The notes below the pieces were generated by a model. That model saw only the letters and a program-made list of their open reading frames with translations, was not told the DNA's origin and did not search any database. A program made the translations under genes and the position numbers. 64,000 nt of DNA from Acanthornis magna. Its lineage: Eukaryota; Chordata; Aves; Passeriformes; Acanthizidae. Numbering within the stretch: the first letter of the stretch is position 1; every line of letters begins with the position of its first letter. The DNA is taken from NCBI GenBank assembly GCA_036785705.1, contig JAWUZG010000084.1:4585001-4649000 (forward strand). Direction: 5' to 3'. This document shows, in pieces, positions 12,391-24,063 of the stretch.

Positions 12391-15300
12391 ATTCCCTGTA
12401 CATGGACAGATAATTGAGTGGAGTTAGGAGACAGAGGATCTTTTGATATTTTAGTGGAGCTGTAAGTTCACGTACAGCCATCGTAACTCAAGGTAGAGCA
12501 AAAGGCCAATCCATTCATTTGCATACAGATCTAGTTTAAATTGACATTTTCATTTTAACACACTGGGGGAAAAATTAACAGGCAAGACATTTTGGATTAA
12601 AATATTTTGATTAGTTAACTTCCTTTTAAAACCAGCTTCCTCCCTTGCAATTTTTCTTGGATGTATTTGAAATTTTCATTATTAGTGGTATATGGAGATA
12701 ATTGAACATATCTTTCAACTTATGTCAGAATGGAAGCAAGAGGTAACTGGCAAATAATTCGTGGTGGAAATAATTTTATGCATTAGAATGGATTTGCTGC
12801 TTCATTTTCTTCAAGCTCATGTTTGCCTAGAGATAGTGAACACTTAACACATAATTTAGCCTCCCCTTCGTAAAACAAGACAGTCTTTAGCCTTGAAACC
12901 ATGGGGGTTTACTTTCGCATCTCTTTCCATCTGTGTGATGTTCACCAAGGGTTTTATTTTAAGTCTGCAAGGTTGGCCCACCAGGTTAAATTGCATGGTA
13001 AGGTACTGCATGCTACAGTGCCATTAACCTCTGCTTCACTTTGGATTTTTCCGTCTCAGTATTTCACAAAAAATGGAAGCCTAATCCAAATCAATAAAAG
13101 CCTGTGGAAAAATTATTGGGCTTGACATGAAAGATAGTGATAGGCATTCATTGAAAGCTTTAGTCCTCACTTTAGGCAACCACTGCCAAATATTTCAGAG
13201 TGAACTCTCCGATTGGTTTGTGACACTGCCCTCTGTAAGACATTCCCTGTCCTTCCATTTCTACCACCTTCACCTGGCATCAAAACTTTTATTTTTCCCG
13301 GTGGAAGCTCCCTCCTAATCTCCTTTCAAGAAAACACCTGCCCTCCAAACACATATTCCTATATAGCGCAATTTGCATTCCATTGCTGCTCCCAAGCTTG
13401 CCAGCATTCCTGAAGCACCACACGGCGTTCCCTGCAGAGGGAAAGGTCTGAGTCAGCTCTGTGCCTCCCTTAAGTGCTCTCCGTTAAGGCTTCAGCAGTG
13501 GGAAATCAAACCCACCCTCACAAGGCTTCCCTTTCAACAGACTCTAGAAGTGCCAGTCCAAAGGTGGCAGCCTGTAAACGCTGGCAAGGTGGGATACCTT
13601 GAGGTGGGATACACTGGGAGAAAAGAAGAAGTGAATTTCTCCACAGCACCTTGCTTGTAAACTCACGTCTGGCAGGTTATGACATTTTTGTACCTTCCAT
13701 CATGAAGATGCAGTTATTTTCTCTACTTTGCAAGTCTTCCTTATCCTATACCCGCACACCCACACAGGCATGCCACCCCTGCCTCCCAGTACCAACCAGA
13801 ATTATCCAAGGCAGACTGCAATGCCTGGAAAATGAGAGCCAGGGCAGACTTTTGTATTATTAAATCTATTCTGAACTTTATATTTTCTAGGAAGTGACAA
13901 GTCATAGAATAATTAAAAAAAAAAAAAAGAAGCAATAAAAATTCAAGAAATCTTATCTTTCAGATGAATAGCATAATGCACAAGGAGAAACTTAAACTTC
14001 AGTTTACTTTTGTTAACTTTTGTTATGCCTTCAGAGCCAACTCTGCACTCACTCTTTTCTTAACAACTGATGAGGGAGTTAAAAATCACTTCTATTAACT
14101 TTCTACAGAAGTTTCACTTTCAGAAGGCCTCATTTTTGTTTTTCCCATGAAATCAGTTTCTGACACAGCCACACACACATAAACAGGACAAGTACTCCAG
14201 CTTTTCCAATCATGTCTCTACTAATTTTCATTAGCTCAATTCAGACTATCTCCCCAGTTCATCAATTTAGTTTGGAGCAAATTAACACATTATTTCTATC
14301 TCAATAGATACAGGATAATTCATTAGATTCACTCTTAGGCCCAGAATCAGCAAATCACTGTAGTTTTTGTGAATTGAAAATCTGCTTAAAGGATTCAAAT
14401 CCAACAAAATCTATAGGATTTAAACATGTGTTTAAGAAAAAGTATGGGAGGAAGTTTATCTGTACTGAATGGTGGCTTTTTTAAAGGATCTCATTACAGA
14501 GTAATTTATCAATAAAGTTTTAAATTACTCTAAGAACAAACATATTCTGTAAATGCATCCCAATAACTGAGCATCGTATGCAGCTCACCGATTGGGAAGT
14601 TTCAGTTAATCACTGCCATCCTATTTATAGGATATAAATGATGACAGTGGAGATTTTGGGTCTTTAGAGATAAGTACAATGACTGCCTACAGGAAAAGGA
14701 GTCTGTCCTTGATTCCACTGGGGACATTGTGGCAAGAGAAAGTTGTGAGTATGTTCCTCTCAAGGACACTGACTGGATTTGTACTGAAGCATTCAGGAAG
14801 TGAAAGGCTCCAACTACCCTCATTTCAAGATACCTTGAATGACTGGCACAATACAGAGTTGTGTCTGGAGGATCCTTCTGATGTGGTCTGAATTAAAGAT
14901 AAGTAGTCACCACACAAGGATAATGGAAACAGGAGAGGAAAAAACAAAACAAAGCACGAGCTCCAAAAGTCCATGTCAAAAGGTCTTTAGGCTATGAAGT
15001 GGGGACAGAGGATATGTTTTTGGCTGGATACTTTACTTTTGATACTATCTTCATAGAGAAGTTGCCAAAATGCTGAACAAAACTATGAGTGCAAAATCCA
15101 GAATGAATTACATGCAGACACCTCAGCTTTCTCATATTCCTTCACTGCAGTGAAACCAAGCTTCAGAATTGTTTGTTGGTGTTCTTTCCCAGTAATTGAA
15201 ATCAGACATACTAATCTCTAAAGGCTTCTTTACTTGCTTGCTTTCATTTTTTAAGAAAAGCATAAAGAAAAGAAATAGAGACAATGAAATATTTTAAAAA

Positions 15301-18300
15301 ATGAAATCACTGTGAGAAAATGATACAATTTTCAAATTAACTTAAAACATGAAATATAGCCCGACACTGATGTATTGAAAGAATAATTATAAAAGATAGG
15401 CCATTCCCATTTTCCATTCCACATACTTTATTTAATCACATCTCTGTAGATATAGATTGATTCAGGCATTAATAAATACCTACTTTACTAGAGTTCATTT
15501 TTTTTATTTAAGATGTCATGAAAATGGAATATTCCAGTCATGTCTTTTCTATTCATCTCAAAATGTGTAATGAGAAGCAACTGGCACTCTTCTAGTCACA
15601 TGCAAATTCAATTAAAATCCAACATTTCAAAAGAGTTTTTATCGGTATATATTTCTCATAGATATAACTCAAAATAACTCTATGATGAAATAATAAAAAA
15701 TGCAGAGCTAACTTCAGAATTTTTCATGTTAGATACTTTAGATTTATTATCATTCCCAAACAGATCAGAGTCTATGGGATTTGCATAATATTTGTGTCCT
15801 GGACATGTTCCTCAGCAGAATTAACATATTATCACTCAAATCTTACTTCAGACTTCTCAACACAGATGAGCAATTTAATAAATGTATATCCCAAAGAGCA
15901 GATAGCACTTCTTAAAGCATTTTTAAGTCGTTTAGGCTTAACACATATACCTAGTATACTTCACTCATCCTTGTCTTAGCTGACTGAACCTCCTCTGAAA
16001 TAAATCCTTGCAAAATTCAAATCCCCACATTAGCAGATATTAGAATGATGTACAGTGAAATTTATCTTGCACTATAGCAGTGTAATTCCCTTAATTCCAG
16101 GAAAGATTTGGAAGTAACTAGGAAGAATTTTTTGTTGTTTAAAATGCAGCTAATGCTCCTCAGCTTGGAGGGGAGGAGAAAGAGAGACTTTAATTAAATA
16201 GTGGCAGTCTGTCCTTTCTGTGCTTCAGAAGATCAAGCGATACCATCTCATTTCATGGCACCTCTGCTGTGTTTCTGTTTTCCAGTGGCCTTTGCAGACA
16301 TGTACAGCTGCAAAGGGAGGCAGCATGCAAAGCTAACCATTGCCTGATCTGTGCAGCTCTGGCATAGCAGCAGGAATTCAGCAAATCTCTGAAACCACTT
16401 CTGCCTTGAAAACCTCTTTCAAGAGTTAGGAACTTTAAAGGAAATAATCAAGGGCATCAGTGCCTGCTAAATGCTCCAGTTAATGCTAGGTTGGTGAGAT
16501 GCATAAAAATACATGTGGGCACCTCACAACCCATAATTAGTTTTGCAACATAGCAGAAAAGTGAAAAAGTAGTGACTGTCTTTTTATAGCTGGAGAACTG
16601 AGGGACCTGGTATAATTGAGACATATGCTTTAATTAGAGTGGCACAGGCACTGCGTGGTGCAGGCCTATCACAGCTTCTCTGCTCCAGAAATACAAACCT
16701 CAAGTTTCCAAAGAAATGGGCACAAAGCTTATGAATGCCTAAATCAGGGACAGCATATCTTCTTCTAGACATGAAGCAGAAGCAGAAGATATAACTATAA
16801 ATTGTCTTGTTTTCTTCCATCCCTTGCTGCCTGTTTTGCATGAGTTTACAAACCCATTCTCTGTAATCAAATGTATTTATGAGAAGGGAGAGGAGAACTC
16901 TGATCCCAAGTGTCATCCCCATTAGTCAGGATACCCCTAACAACCCTAACTTACAGGTTTCACTGAGAAGGTTTGATCCAGCCTGAGTTGCTTCATGCAG
17001 CCCCAGAGGCATCAGAGGTGAGGCCATTTAGGGGCCTTTAGTCACCATCCTCTTTAAGGTTACACATCTCCTTGTTTAATATGCTGAGTTGTACTCACTA
17101 AGCAACAGCATGGAGCTGCTGACACAGTGCTAGGGAGTGACTTATCCTGCAGGCTAATTTCCAACAAAATTGAATTTTAAAATCTATGAAGACTGTGTGA
17201 TTATATACTAAAAACCCACTAACATTACTATTAGAATTCAGCATTTTCAAAGATATGTTCATTTTGTGTTAGTTTTTCAGGGGGGAAGCCAGAAATGTTT
17301 TCTGGGAACAGTGAGACCTTTCAGCAGAAGCCACTGAAAATTATTCAAATAATATGATTTTTATAATATATCAAGTATTTCCACCAGAAACATAGCAAGA
17401 AGGAAGCATAATATAAGAGGGAAGCATGTCTCCATGCTTCTAACAGCAATCTTATTTATCTTGAAGTTTCATGGATCATGGGATTCATCCTGTTGGCAGT
17501 TTTCAGGCAAACCTTGTGATTTACACCTCTGGTTTGAACTTTCCACCTGGGCTGAATACATATAACTCCCAGGCAATACGGGGATGTTTTTAAGGAAGAA
17601 GCTTCATTCTCTTGCTCCGCTGAAAAAACGGCATGAACACAGCAAGGGCTCCAAGACAAATCTAGGTGGGATTATCAGAGGCTCCCTGTAGGGCACAGCT
17701 CACAACCTCAAGGCACTCAGCCCTTACCCCAAGCCTGGGGCTGAAGCCTGGGGCACTGGAAAAGCAAAACCCATCCCAGTCTTCTTTTATCTTTTTTAGA
17801 ACACAGGAATAGGCAGGTTACAGATTAAAAATGAAGGCAGTGTTTTCTTCCTCTGAACCTGGACAGTTTTTGAGGACAATGGGAGAAGGGTATGTTTACT
17901 ACAGGATATTTATTCAGGTCTTTTATGCTTCCTGCTGAATGGGACCAAAAGAAAAACAATATAGGGCACATACATATAAATAAATTATAATTGCAATTTA
18001 ATTATCTTCTGATTATTTTCTTTTGAGTTATTAATAGAATTGACCAGTCTTTTGGTCTGGTTATATATCATAGTTGCACTGTAACATGCCCAGTATGGTA
18101 TCATGACCACACTGAATGAAGTTAGACACAAATTTGGAATGTACAACATGCATGACTTGACAACCTACAGTATTATGAAATCTTTGCCGAAGCAGGAATT
18201 TGAAAATATCTCTGGCAGTATAATACTTGTAGTGCCACACTTTGTCGAGCGTACCCAGTAATGCATAAGCACCCAATTCAAACAGGAACTAATCCTTGCA

Positions 18301-19327
18301 GAAGATCCTGCCCTCTATGCTTGTTAATTCTGCTCCTCCAAGCGATTTCTTGCTAATACAGCACACCTTTAGTGACAGTCCGTGGCTTAAGCCGTGTAGC
18401 TCAGTGATTTTAGACTTGTGAGGATGTGCACTAATCCTCTCTGTGCGCTGATATATTGGCTTTGGTTCTGTCAAAAAGCTGAATTTGTAGAAAAAACCTG
18501 TGTTTGCTGGATGTGAGGGTCATGCCTGTGGCAACACTGCTCTGCAGTCAGAGCGTGTTACCTGTTACCCTGCACTTACCCAGAGACATGAGCACACACA
18601 TGCAGATTCTGGGGTGCCGCCATGGTTTGTGGCATTCTCTGAAGAACATTCCCTCATTAAACTTTCCTAATTGAACATTGAGGACCCAAAATCGACATTT
18701 ACATTGTTTGGAACAATTTTCAGTGTTGCCCTTTGATTACAGAAAATAAGGGTAAAACAGGGAAGAATAGGCAGGGCACGGGGAAAGGCTCTCTCTCTTA
18801 CAAAAACTCTTTCCAAACTTTAGAAAACATTTACAAGTAGTCACTGGGATGGAGTAGTCATTAATTCCCTACAGTTTAAAATGAAAGTATGAGAAGACAG
18901 GGCTTCTCATTCAGACTCAGAGAAGGATTTGCATGCCAAAAAGTGTCCTTTCCCTGCTGCTGCCTGCAAGCTTCCCATCAGTCACTGTCTCAGGCTGCCC
19001 TGCTTAAGTTACTGCTAGCATTGCCTTATGAACAACCTCACAATCACGTGTGACCTATTGCTACAACACCCACAGCTTCTAGAACTGGAAAAGACCCAAG
19101 AAATCACAGGCTCTGTTTCAAGTATTGCACTGGTTTTCCCATATAATACCCAGTGCAATTTTTCAAAAAGTATTAACAAAGTATTGTCACCACAGTGTTT
19201 GCTAAGAAATACTCCACAGTGCAGGTGACAATTATTTTTCAATTGTAAGGCAAAGCTTGTGGGCAAGTATATAATGGCAAAATTCCTAACACTGCATTCA
19301 ACACAGGTGATCCATTCTTTTCCTAAG
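12391..19327. other. No gene recognised
   Basis: AT-rich non-coding DNA with a poly(A) run near 13916 and several AATAAA words without any associated gene. I see no SYT9 C2A exon (motifs such as DPYVKIYLLPDRK, TLNPVFDE or DFDRFSRHD) and no repeat family I can name. Confidence 0.55.
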
Positions 19328-19353
19328 CAGTTCATTTATGCAGTTCATTTATG
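19328..19353. repeat. 13-bp perfect tandem duplication
   Basis: CAGTTCATTTATG occurs twice head to tail, about 24 bp upstream of the CR1 fragment. It looks like a local slippage product. Confidence 0.9.
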
Positions 19354-19376
19354 TTGTTATGTTTTAACTCTTCTTT

Positions 19377-19648
19377 CTGGTGACCAGTGACAAGACATGG
19401 GGGAATGACAAGAAATTGTATCAGGGGAGATTTAGGTTAGACATTAGGAAAGATCCTTCACCCAGAGGATGGTTGGGCTCCCCAGGGCAGTGGTCACAGC
19501 ACCAAGCCTAACAGAGTTCCAGAAGTATTGAGACAATGCTTTCGTGCACATGGTATGATTCTTGGGGCTGTCCTGTGCAGGGACAGAAACTGGACTCCAT
19601 TATCCTTGTGCATCTCTTCCAACTCAGGATATTCTATGATTCTCTGAT
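19377..19648 (+). mobile_element. CR1 LINE fragment, 3' end, plus orientation
   Basis: The copy starts near TGGTGACCAGTGACAAGACA and continues through AGGGGAGATTTAGGTTAGAC, ATTAGGAAAGATCC, GTTGGGCTCCCCAGGGCAGT and CATCTCTTCCAACTCAGGAT. It ends in ATTCTATGATTCTCTGATT. This is the usual order of motifs in the last 270 bp of CR1. It is 5'-truncated and non-coding. Confidence 0.93.
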
Positions 19649-20760
19649 TTTGCCTGGCATCTGTACCTAAAATGATTACACAGTAATCCATTTATTGATA
19701 AACTTCTTGATACAAATTGATAGAAGTTTTTAAAATGTTCATTCAGGGTGATCAAGTCTGGAATGGAAACTTTTGTATTTGGTAGTGACAGAAAAGCATT
19801 TACAGTATTCACAGAATGAATTCCTAGTCACCACATGGAGCACTGGAGTTGAATACAGAGTCACTTTGCCAGAGCTGACAATATTGAAGAATGCCAAAAT
19901 ACACAGTTAAAACAACAGATGCTTCTTTGTGGCCAGGGAAAACCTGAGTGATTCAACAATGCTGTCTTCTTCTATCAGGTAGTGACCAATTCAGGAGAAA
20001 CAACCTACCAAAATTTGCCAGAGTGAAAAATTCCTAGAAAATGGCTTCAGTCAGTAATTTCCTTAAATGGCATGTGAAATTCTGCTCCTCTCAGAGCTGC
20101 AGCACAAGAGAGAATTTCACAGCTACGAATCTCAGCACCTCAGAGCTGGGAAAGTACATTTACATGCTGGAAGTTCCTCTTCCTTGCAATGGGAAGGATA
20201 AGTGAAAACTTTTCTTCCTGTTTTCTGGGTTATAGGCATCAAGCTCAGCTGATCCCTGGGAAAATTTCAGAGATCAGTTACTTTCCTGTAATCTTGAGGG
20301 CAGGTGTTAGCCAGGAGAGATTTCTTCTGGGTGTGCTGACAATGTCTTTAACCTGTAGGATTTCTTAGAGCATCACCTTGTCAGGCAGCACTGTGATCCT
20401 CCCACCAAGTGAGTCAATGGCACAGTTTGTAGCAGCAGGTCTGCTTCCGAGTAGGAGCCACCAAGAGACACTGGGCAGGCTGAGTCAGAGCTGCTACCTC
20501 GATACTGTCCCAGCCTTAATTAGCTTCTCAGCTACCCTGAAACACTGATCTTTAGAATGGAAAAGATGACAGTTTATGTAGTCAAGGCAGGGTTAAAAGC
20601 CGGTTACTCCTGACAAACGGCCCATAATATCAGCTTTTTCTTTCTTTGACAACATCTCTCTTAAATAACAGCACAAGGAAAGGACCTACTTTTGAATGAA
20701 TATATGTGTTTGTTTTTTCCTTGAATGAGCTGTGAGCTAAAGCCAAGCTGCCTCTCTTGA

Positions 20761-20812
20761 GCAAGGGGTTGGATCAAGTGACCTCTAGAATTCCCTTCTG
20801 ACACAACATTTT
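20761..20812 (+). mobile_element. Short, old CR1 3'-end remnant
   Basis: AAGGGGTTGGATCAAGTGAC, then CTCTAGAATTCCCTTCTGAC, matches the CR1 3'-end block (GGTTGGACTAGATGACCT...CCCTTCCAAC). The terminal octamers are lost or decayed, which suggests an older insertion than the copy at 19.4 kb. Confidence 0.7.
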
Positions 20813-22029
20813 TCAACAGCTCTGTGCCAGCAATGCTTTCTGTCCTGCTTATGTCCCCTGCTAACTCATGAAGTGATGTAAAATAACTGCACGGGCTCTG
20901 GGCATTGATCTGTGCAGCAGCTGCCTCAGAGACAAACCTGTGCCAGGGGCTCTTTCCAGGTATTTTCCCTCTCCTTCTATGTCATCCCCAACCCTTCATC
21001 TTTTGGTGATTGACACAGAAGGAACCAGCTTGGGAAAGAGGAGAAGCTGTTGCACAAAGCTAAGCGAGATACACATACTGCACAACAGCTGTATTTCCCT
21101 TCCCTATAAAACCTGGAATGTAGCCTTGAAATTGCTGGATCAGGTAATATTTTTGTCAGTCAAGAATGAAATATTGGGCTACAGGAGACAGGTCTATGAA
21201 GGTATGAATTCACTGCTCAGTCAAAAATATGCAAATCAAATCACAGAAATCATTCAATACAATCTTTTCTCTGCTGTTTTTTCAATGAAAGAGCTGCATT
21301 TCCCTCTTTACAAATAATAAAAAAAAAGATGTTTTTTTAACCGCAAACAGGGTTTGCATATTTTCTTTATTTTGCACATTACCTTTTTGAAACCCTGATG
21401 CCATTAACACAAGAAAGGGTTGCAAGTTATTCCATCAATAAAACAGGCTTACTTGGTAGAGTTTGTCTGTGTGAGGCACACGAAGTTGTTGTTGTTGTTG
21501 TTATTACTATCATCAACAATTAATAATAATCCTTATTCTGTTCCTGGTAGAGACTGTCCCATTTCCACAGACACTTCAAACCTATCACACCTGATTGAGA
21601 GTTGCACAAAGCTTTAGCCTGCCCAAAACATTTTTTTTTTTCTGTGAACCTCTGTGGGTTTCCTTCTGCAGGCCAGGAGGAAAGACACAGACATTCGTGG
21701 CTGCTTGTCAGTGATACAGGCAAATCATTGCAAAACATAAAATAGAACAAAGTTTTCCAGTCCCTCACAGTGTTCCTCATTATTTAAATGTGTGTCATCA
21801 CCAAGGACTGAGTGGTAAAAACTATAACCTCATTTACCCTGGAGAACTTTGCTGGTCATATAGAGACTCGAACCTTGTATGCCCATGGGTGGCTGGTTTT
21901 TTCAGATATGTTTCAGACTCAGAATTCAGCTTTTACTGCATAACTGTAGATCCCCAAAGGTATATTTTTAGGTCCTAAGTAGCAAAATTGTTATTATTGC
22001 TTCACATTATCTTTCTTTTCTTGGAACAG
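20813..22029. other. Intronic DNA just upstream of the first SYT9 exon seen
   Basis: This stretch contains a 125-codon open frame at 20940-21317 (+) with no recognisable features, and a small (GTT)n run at about 21486-21501. It then leads into the acceptor at 22029. I read it as intron. Confidence 0.55.
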
Positions 22030-22150
22030 GATAACGTGGATCTTGGTGATCTTATGTTTTCACTCTGCTACCTTCCAACAGCTGGTAGACTAACTATTAC
22101 AATAATAAAGGCAAGAAATTTAAAGGCAATGGATATCACAGGAGCATCAG
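22030..22150 (+). CDS. SYT9: SYT9 exon encoding the start of the C2B domain
   Basis: Synaptotagmin-9 is a membrane-anchored calcium sensor of secretory and synaptic vesicles; its C2 domains bind phospholipids and SNAREs. This exon is 121 nt, follows an acceptor ending in AACAG and ends at a GTATGA donor, leaving phase 1. It reads from [12 protein letters not shown] through [13 protein letters not shown] to [11 protein letters not shown], which is the linker and first beta strands of C2B. The aspartate in AMDITG is the first calcium-loop-1 ligand, and the second is completed across the splice. From memory of the family, [19 protein letters not shown] and ITGAS fit SYT9 better than SYT10 (which has GRMTLTVIKCRN) or SYT6. 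The reading frame is open upstream of the acceptor, but the AG and the onset of homology place the exon start here. The C2A exons that must precede it are not seen in the window. Confidence 0.93.
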
Positions 22151-23171
22151 GTATGAATGAATTTAATGCTTGGTGTGGATTTCTGTCCCATTTCCCTCCC
22201 AAGGCACAGAATTTAACACTGTCAAATCCCAGAATGATTTTTGAGAAGAAGGTTATTACACTGTGAGCTCTTGAGTTACTTGAATACAGGAATTTATGAG
22301 AAATAAATAATAAATTTTAGTTTGTTCAGTTCCAAGCAACAGTTTAAAATAAGTTGATCTCAGAAAGACTGCAAGGTTATTATTTCCAATGCCACTGTGA
22401 TTTGGAGTAGAATAAGTTGATCAAAATGCATTCCCAACACTGGGAATTTGTTTGTGCAGCAGACTGTTACAGCTATGACGCAGAGTCTGACCCTCTCTGA
22501 CAGTCCCCAAGAGCCACCGAGCCAATTCTGCTGTTGTTGGCATATGGACAAAGCAGTGATCATCCCAGAATCCTTTCAGCAACCCTTTCAAAATTTGACA
22601 ATAAAAATTGCAAACTAACTTAAACAAGATTTCATAGATTACTTTTAAATACTAGCAGGGAGTTGTAAATCTCTCAGAAAGGAGCTACAAAGAAACAGCT
22701 TTTTTTTTTTCCACATTCAGGAGTTTAAAAATAATTATAATTCTCTTGAGAAATATAAGGCGCTAATTGTTACACTTTGAATTGTATTTAACCATACATC
22801 AGTAAATCCCTTTGTGAAAAACATTGTCATCTTCTGTCTGTCCTACAAATCTAGCAAGTAATTAGGCTGCTATAAATAGGCTGATATGCAGGCTGTTGTA
22901 TAAAATAGTCATGTATAACATGCTTCAGTGGATAATTTAATACCGTTTGAGAAGTTGGTACACAACAAGGAGCTTCTTGAACCTAAATTGTTCATTATAG
23001 GTAGCCAACCAGGTAAAGCTTTCATGGTAACAGAGAAACTCAAATTCAGGTCCAGGAGATTAATTCTGCAAGCAGATATGGGCATACAAGAAGTCTGCTC
23101 CCTTCACTTTCCATGTACGGTTGCCTAAAAGCATCAAAAGAAAATCAACATTGTTCTTATGATCCACACAG
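22151..23171 (+). other. SYT9: SYT9 intron between the first two C2B exons
   Basis: This is a 1021-bp intron with GT at the start and AG at the end. It is AT-rich and has a short poly(T) tract near 22700. No repeat family is recognisable. A perfect MEF2-type decamer, CTATAAATAG, occurs at 22870-22879, but such sites are expected several times by chance in this much DNA. Confidence 0.85.
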
Positions 23172-23343
23172 ATCCCTACGTGAAGGTTTCTTTAATGTGT
23201 GAAGGAAGGCGGCTAAAGAAAAGAAAAACTTCCACCAAGAGGAACACCCTAAATCCCGTTTACAATGAAGCCATAGTCTTTGACGTCCCTCCAGAAAACA
23301 TTGACCAAATTAACTTGTCGATAGCTGTTATGGATTATGACCG
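23172..23343 (+). CDS. SYT9: SYT9 exon encoding the C2B core
   Basis: This 172-nt exon begins after CCACACAG with the last two bases of an Asp codon, completing the loop-1 motif DPYVKVSL. It ends at CCG/GTGAGA in the middle of an Arg codon. It carries the C2B polybasic strand ([14 protein letters not shown]), which in synaptotagmins contacts acidic phospholipids, PI(4,5)P2 and SNAREs. It then has the family motif [12 protein letters not shown] and calcium loop 3 (MDYDR) with both aspartates intact. [15 protein letters not shown] is close to SYT9 as I recall it (DQIHLSIAV) and differs from SYT10 (DQVSLSIAV). No frameshift or stop is present, so the exon looks functional. It lies 1021 bp after the previous exon, and the phases match exactly. 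Confidence 0.95.
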
Positions 23344-23933
23344 GTGAGATACCTGTAGCTGCCAAATGGCATAAAATATTGGCTGATAAAATCTTGTGCG
23401 GTAGATTTGCATCCTGAAAGAAAGTTACCATGATTTTTTTCCCCTATAAGCGGGGAATTATGTCATGTTGAACTCTAGTTTTTTGTTTTTTCAGGCAGAA
23501 TTTCCTTGTTAAATTTTAAAATATAGATTTGGATCCATAACTGACATAATTAAGCTGCATATGTATTTAGCAGAACTGAAGTAACTGGGCATTTAATTAG
23601 GGAGTCACACACTGGTGTTCTGTTTGTACATTTGTGCTAAGTCTTTACGCACGTGCTCCATTTATAAAGTTGTGTTTTAGAGCCTGTTTGCCCTTGCAAC
23701 CAATTACAAAACACAGGCAAAGACCCTTTTGTGTGCTATAAGGGGGGAAATATTAAATTGTTCTGGTCAGTGGGAAACGCAAAGAGCAAACTAACTTATT
23801 TCCTAGAGCGTTACATTCTTCAGGCAAGAATTAATCCTAAAAATCCACGATTAACGTTTCTGATTAAATATGTACATGGTGCAGTTCTGAAGGTAAAATT
23901 TTAAGAAAAAAATATTATGGAACATTTTCACAG
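23344..23933 (+). other. SYT9: SYT9 intron between the second and third C2B exons
   Basis: This is a 590-bp intron with a GTGAGA donor and a TTTTCACAG acceptor. It is AT-rich, with no open frame or repeat family that I recognise. Confidence 0.85.
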
Positions 23934-24063
23934 TGTAGGTCACAATGAGGTCATTGGAGTTTGTCAAGTAGGCAACGATGCAGAAAGTCTAGGTCGCGAC
24001 CACTGGAACGAAATGCTCTCGTACCCTCGGAAGCCCATCGCTCACTGGCATCCTCTTGTAGAG
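23934..24063 (+). CDS. SYT9: SYT9 exon encoding the C2B end with the WHxL motif
   Basis: This 130-nt exon follows the acceptor TTTTCACAG, completes the Arg codon (CG/T) and ends in phase 0 at GAG/GTAAGA. It encodes [18 protein letters not shown], then [16 protein letters not shown], then IAHWHPLVE. The position equivalent to the fifth calcium ligand of synaptotagmin-1 is Glu in GHNEVIG, as is usual in the SYT3/6/9/10 group. The WHPL sequence is the conserved WHxL motif near the C-terminus of C2B, linked in other synaptotagmins to vesicle docking and retrieval. CQVGN favours SYT9 over SYT10 (CRTGL). If the downstream intron were retained, the protein would gain only Val-Arg-Leu before a stop. 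Confidence 0.94.

Noticed and set aside
22870..22879. Perfect MEF2-type site CTATAAATAG in the SYT9 intron
   Set aside because: The degenerate consensus is expected several times in 64 kb by chance, and no supporting cluster was seen.
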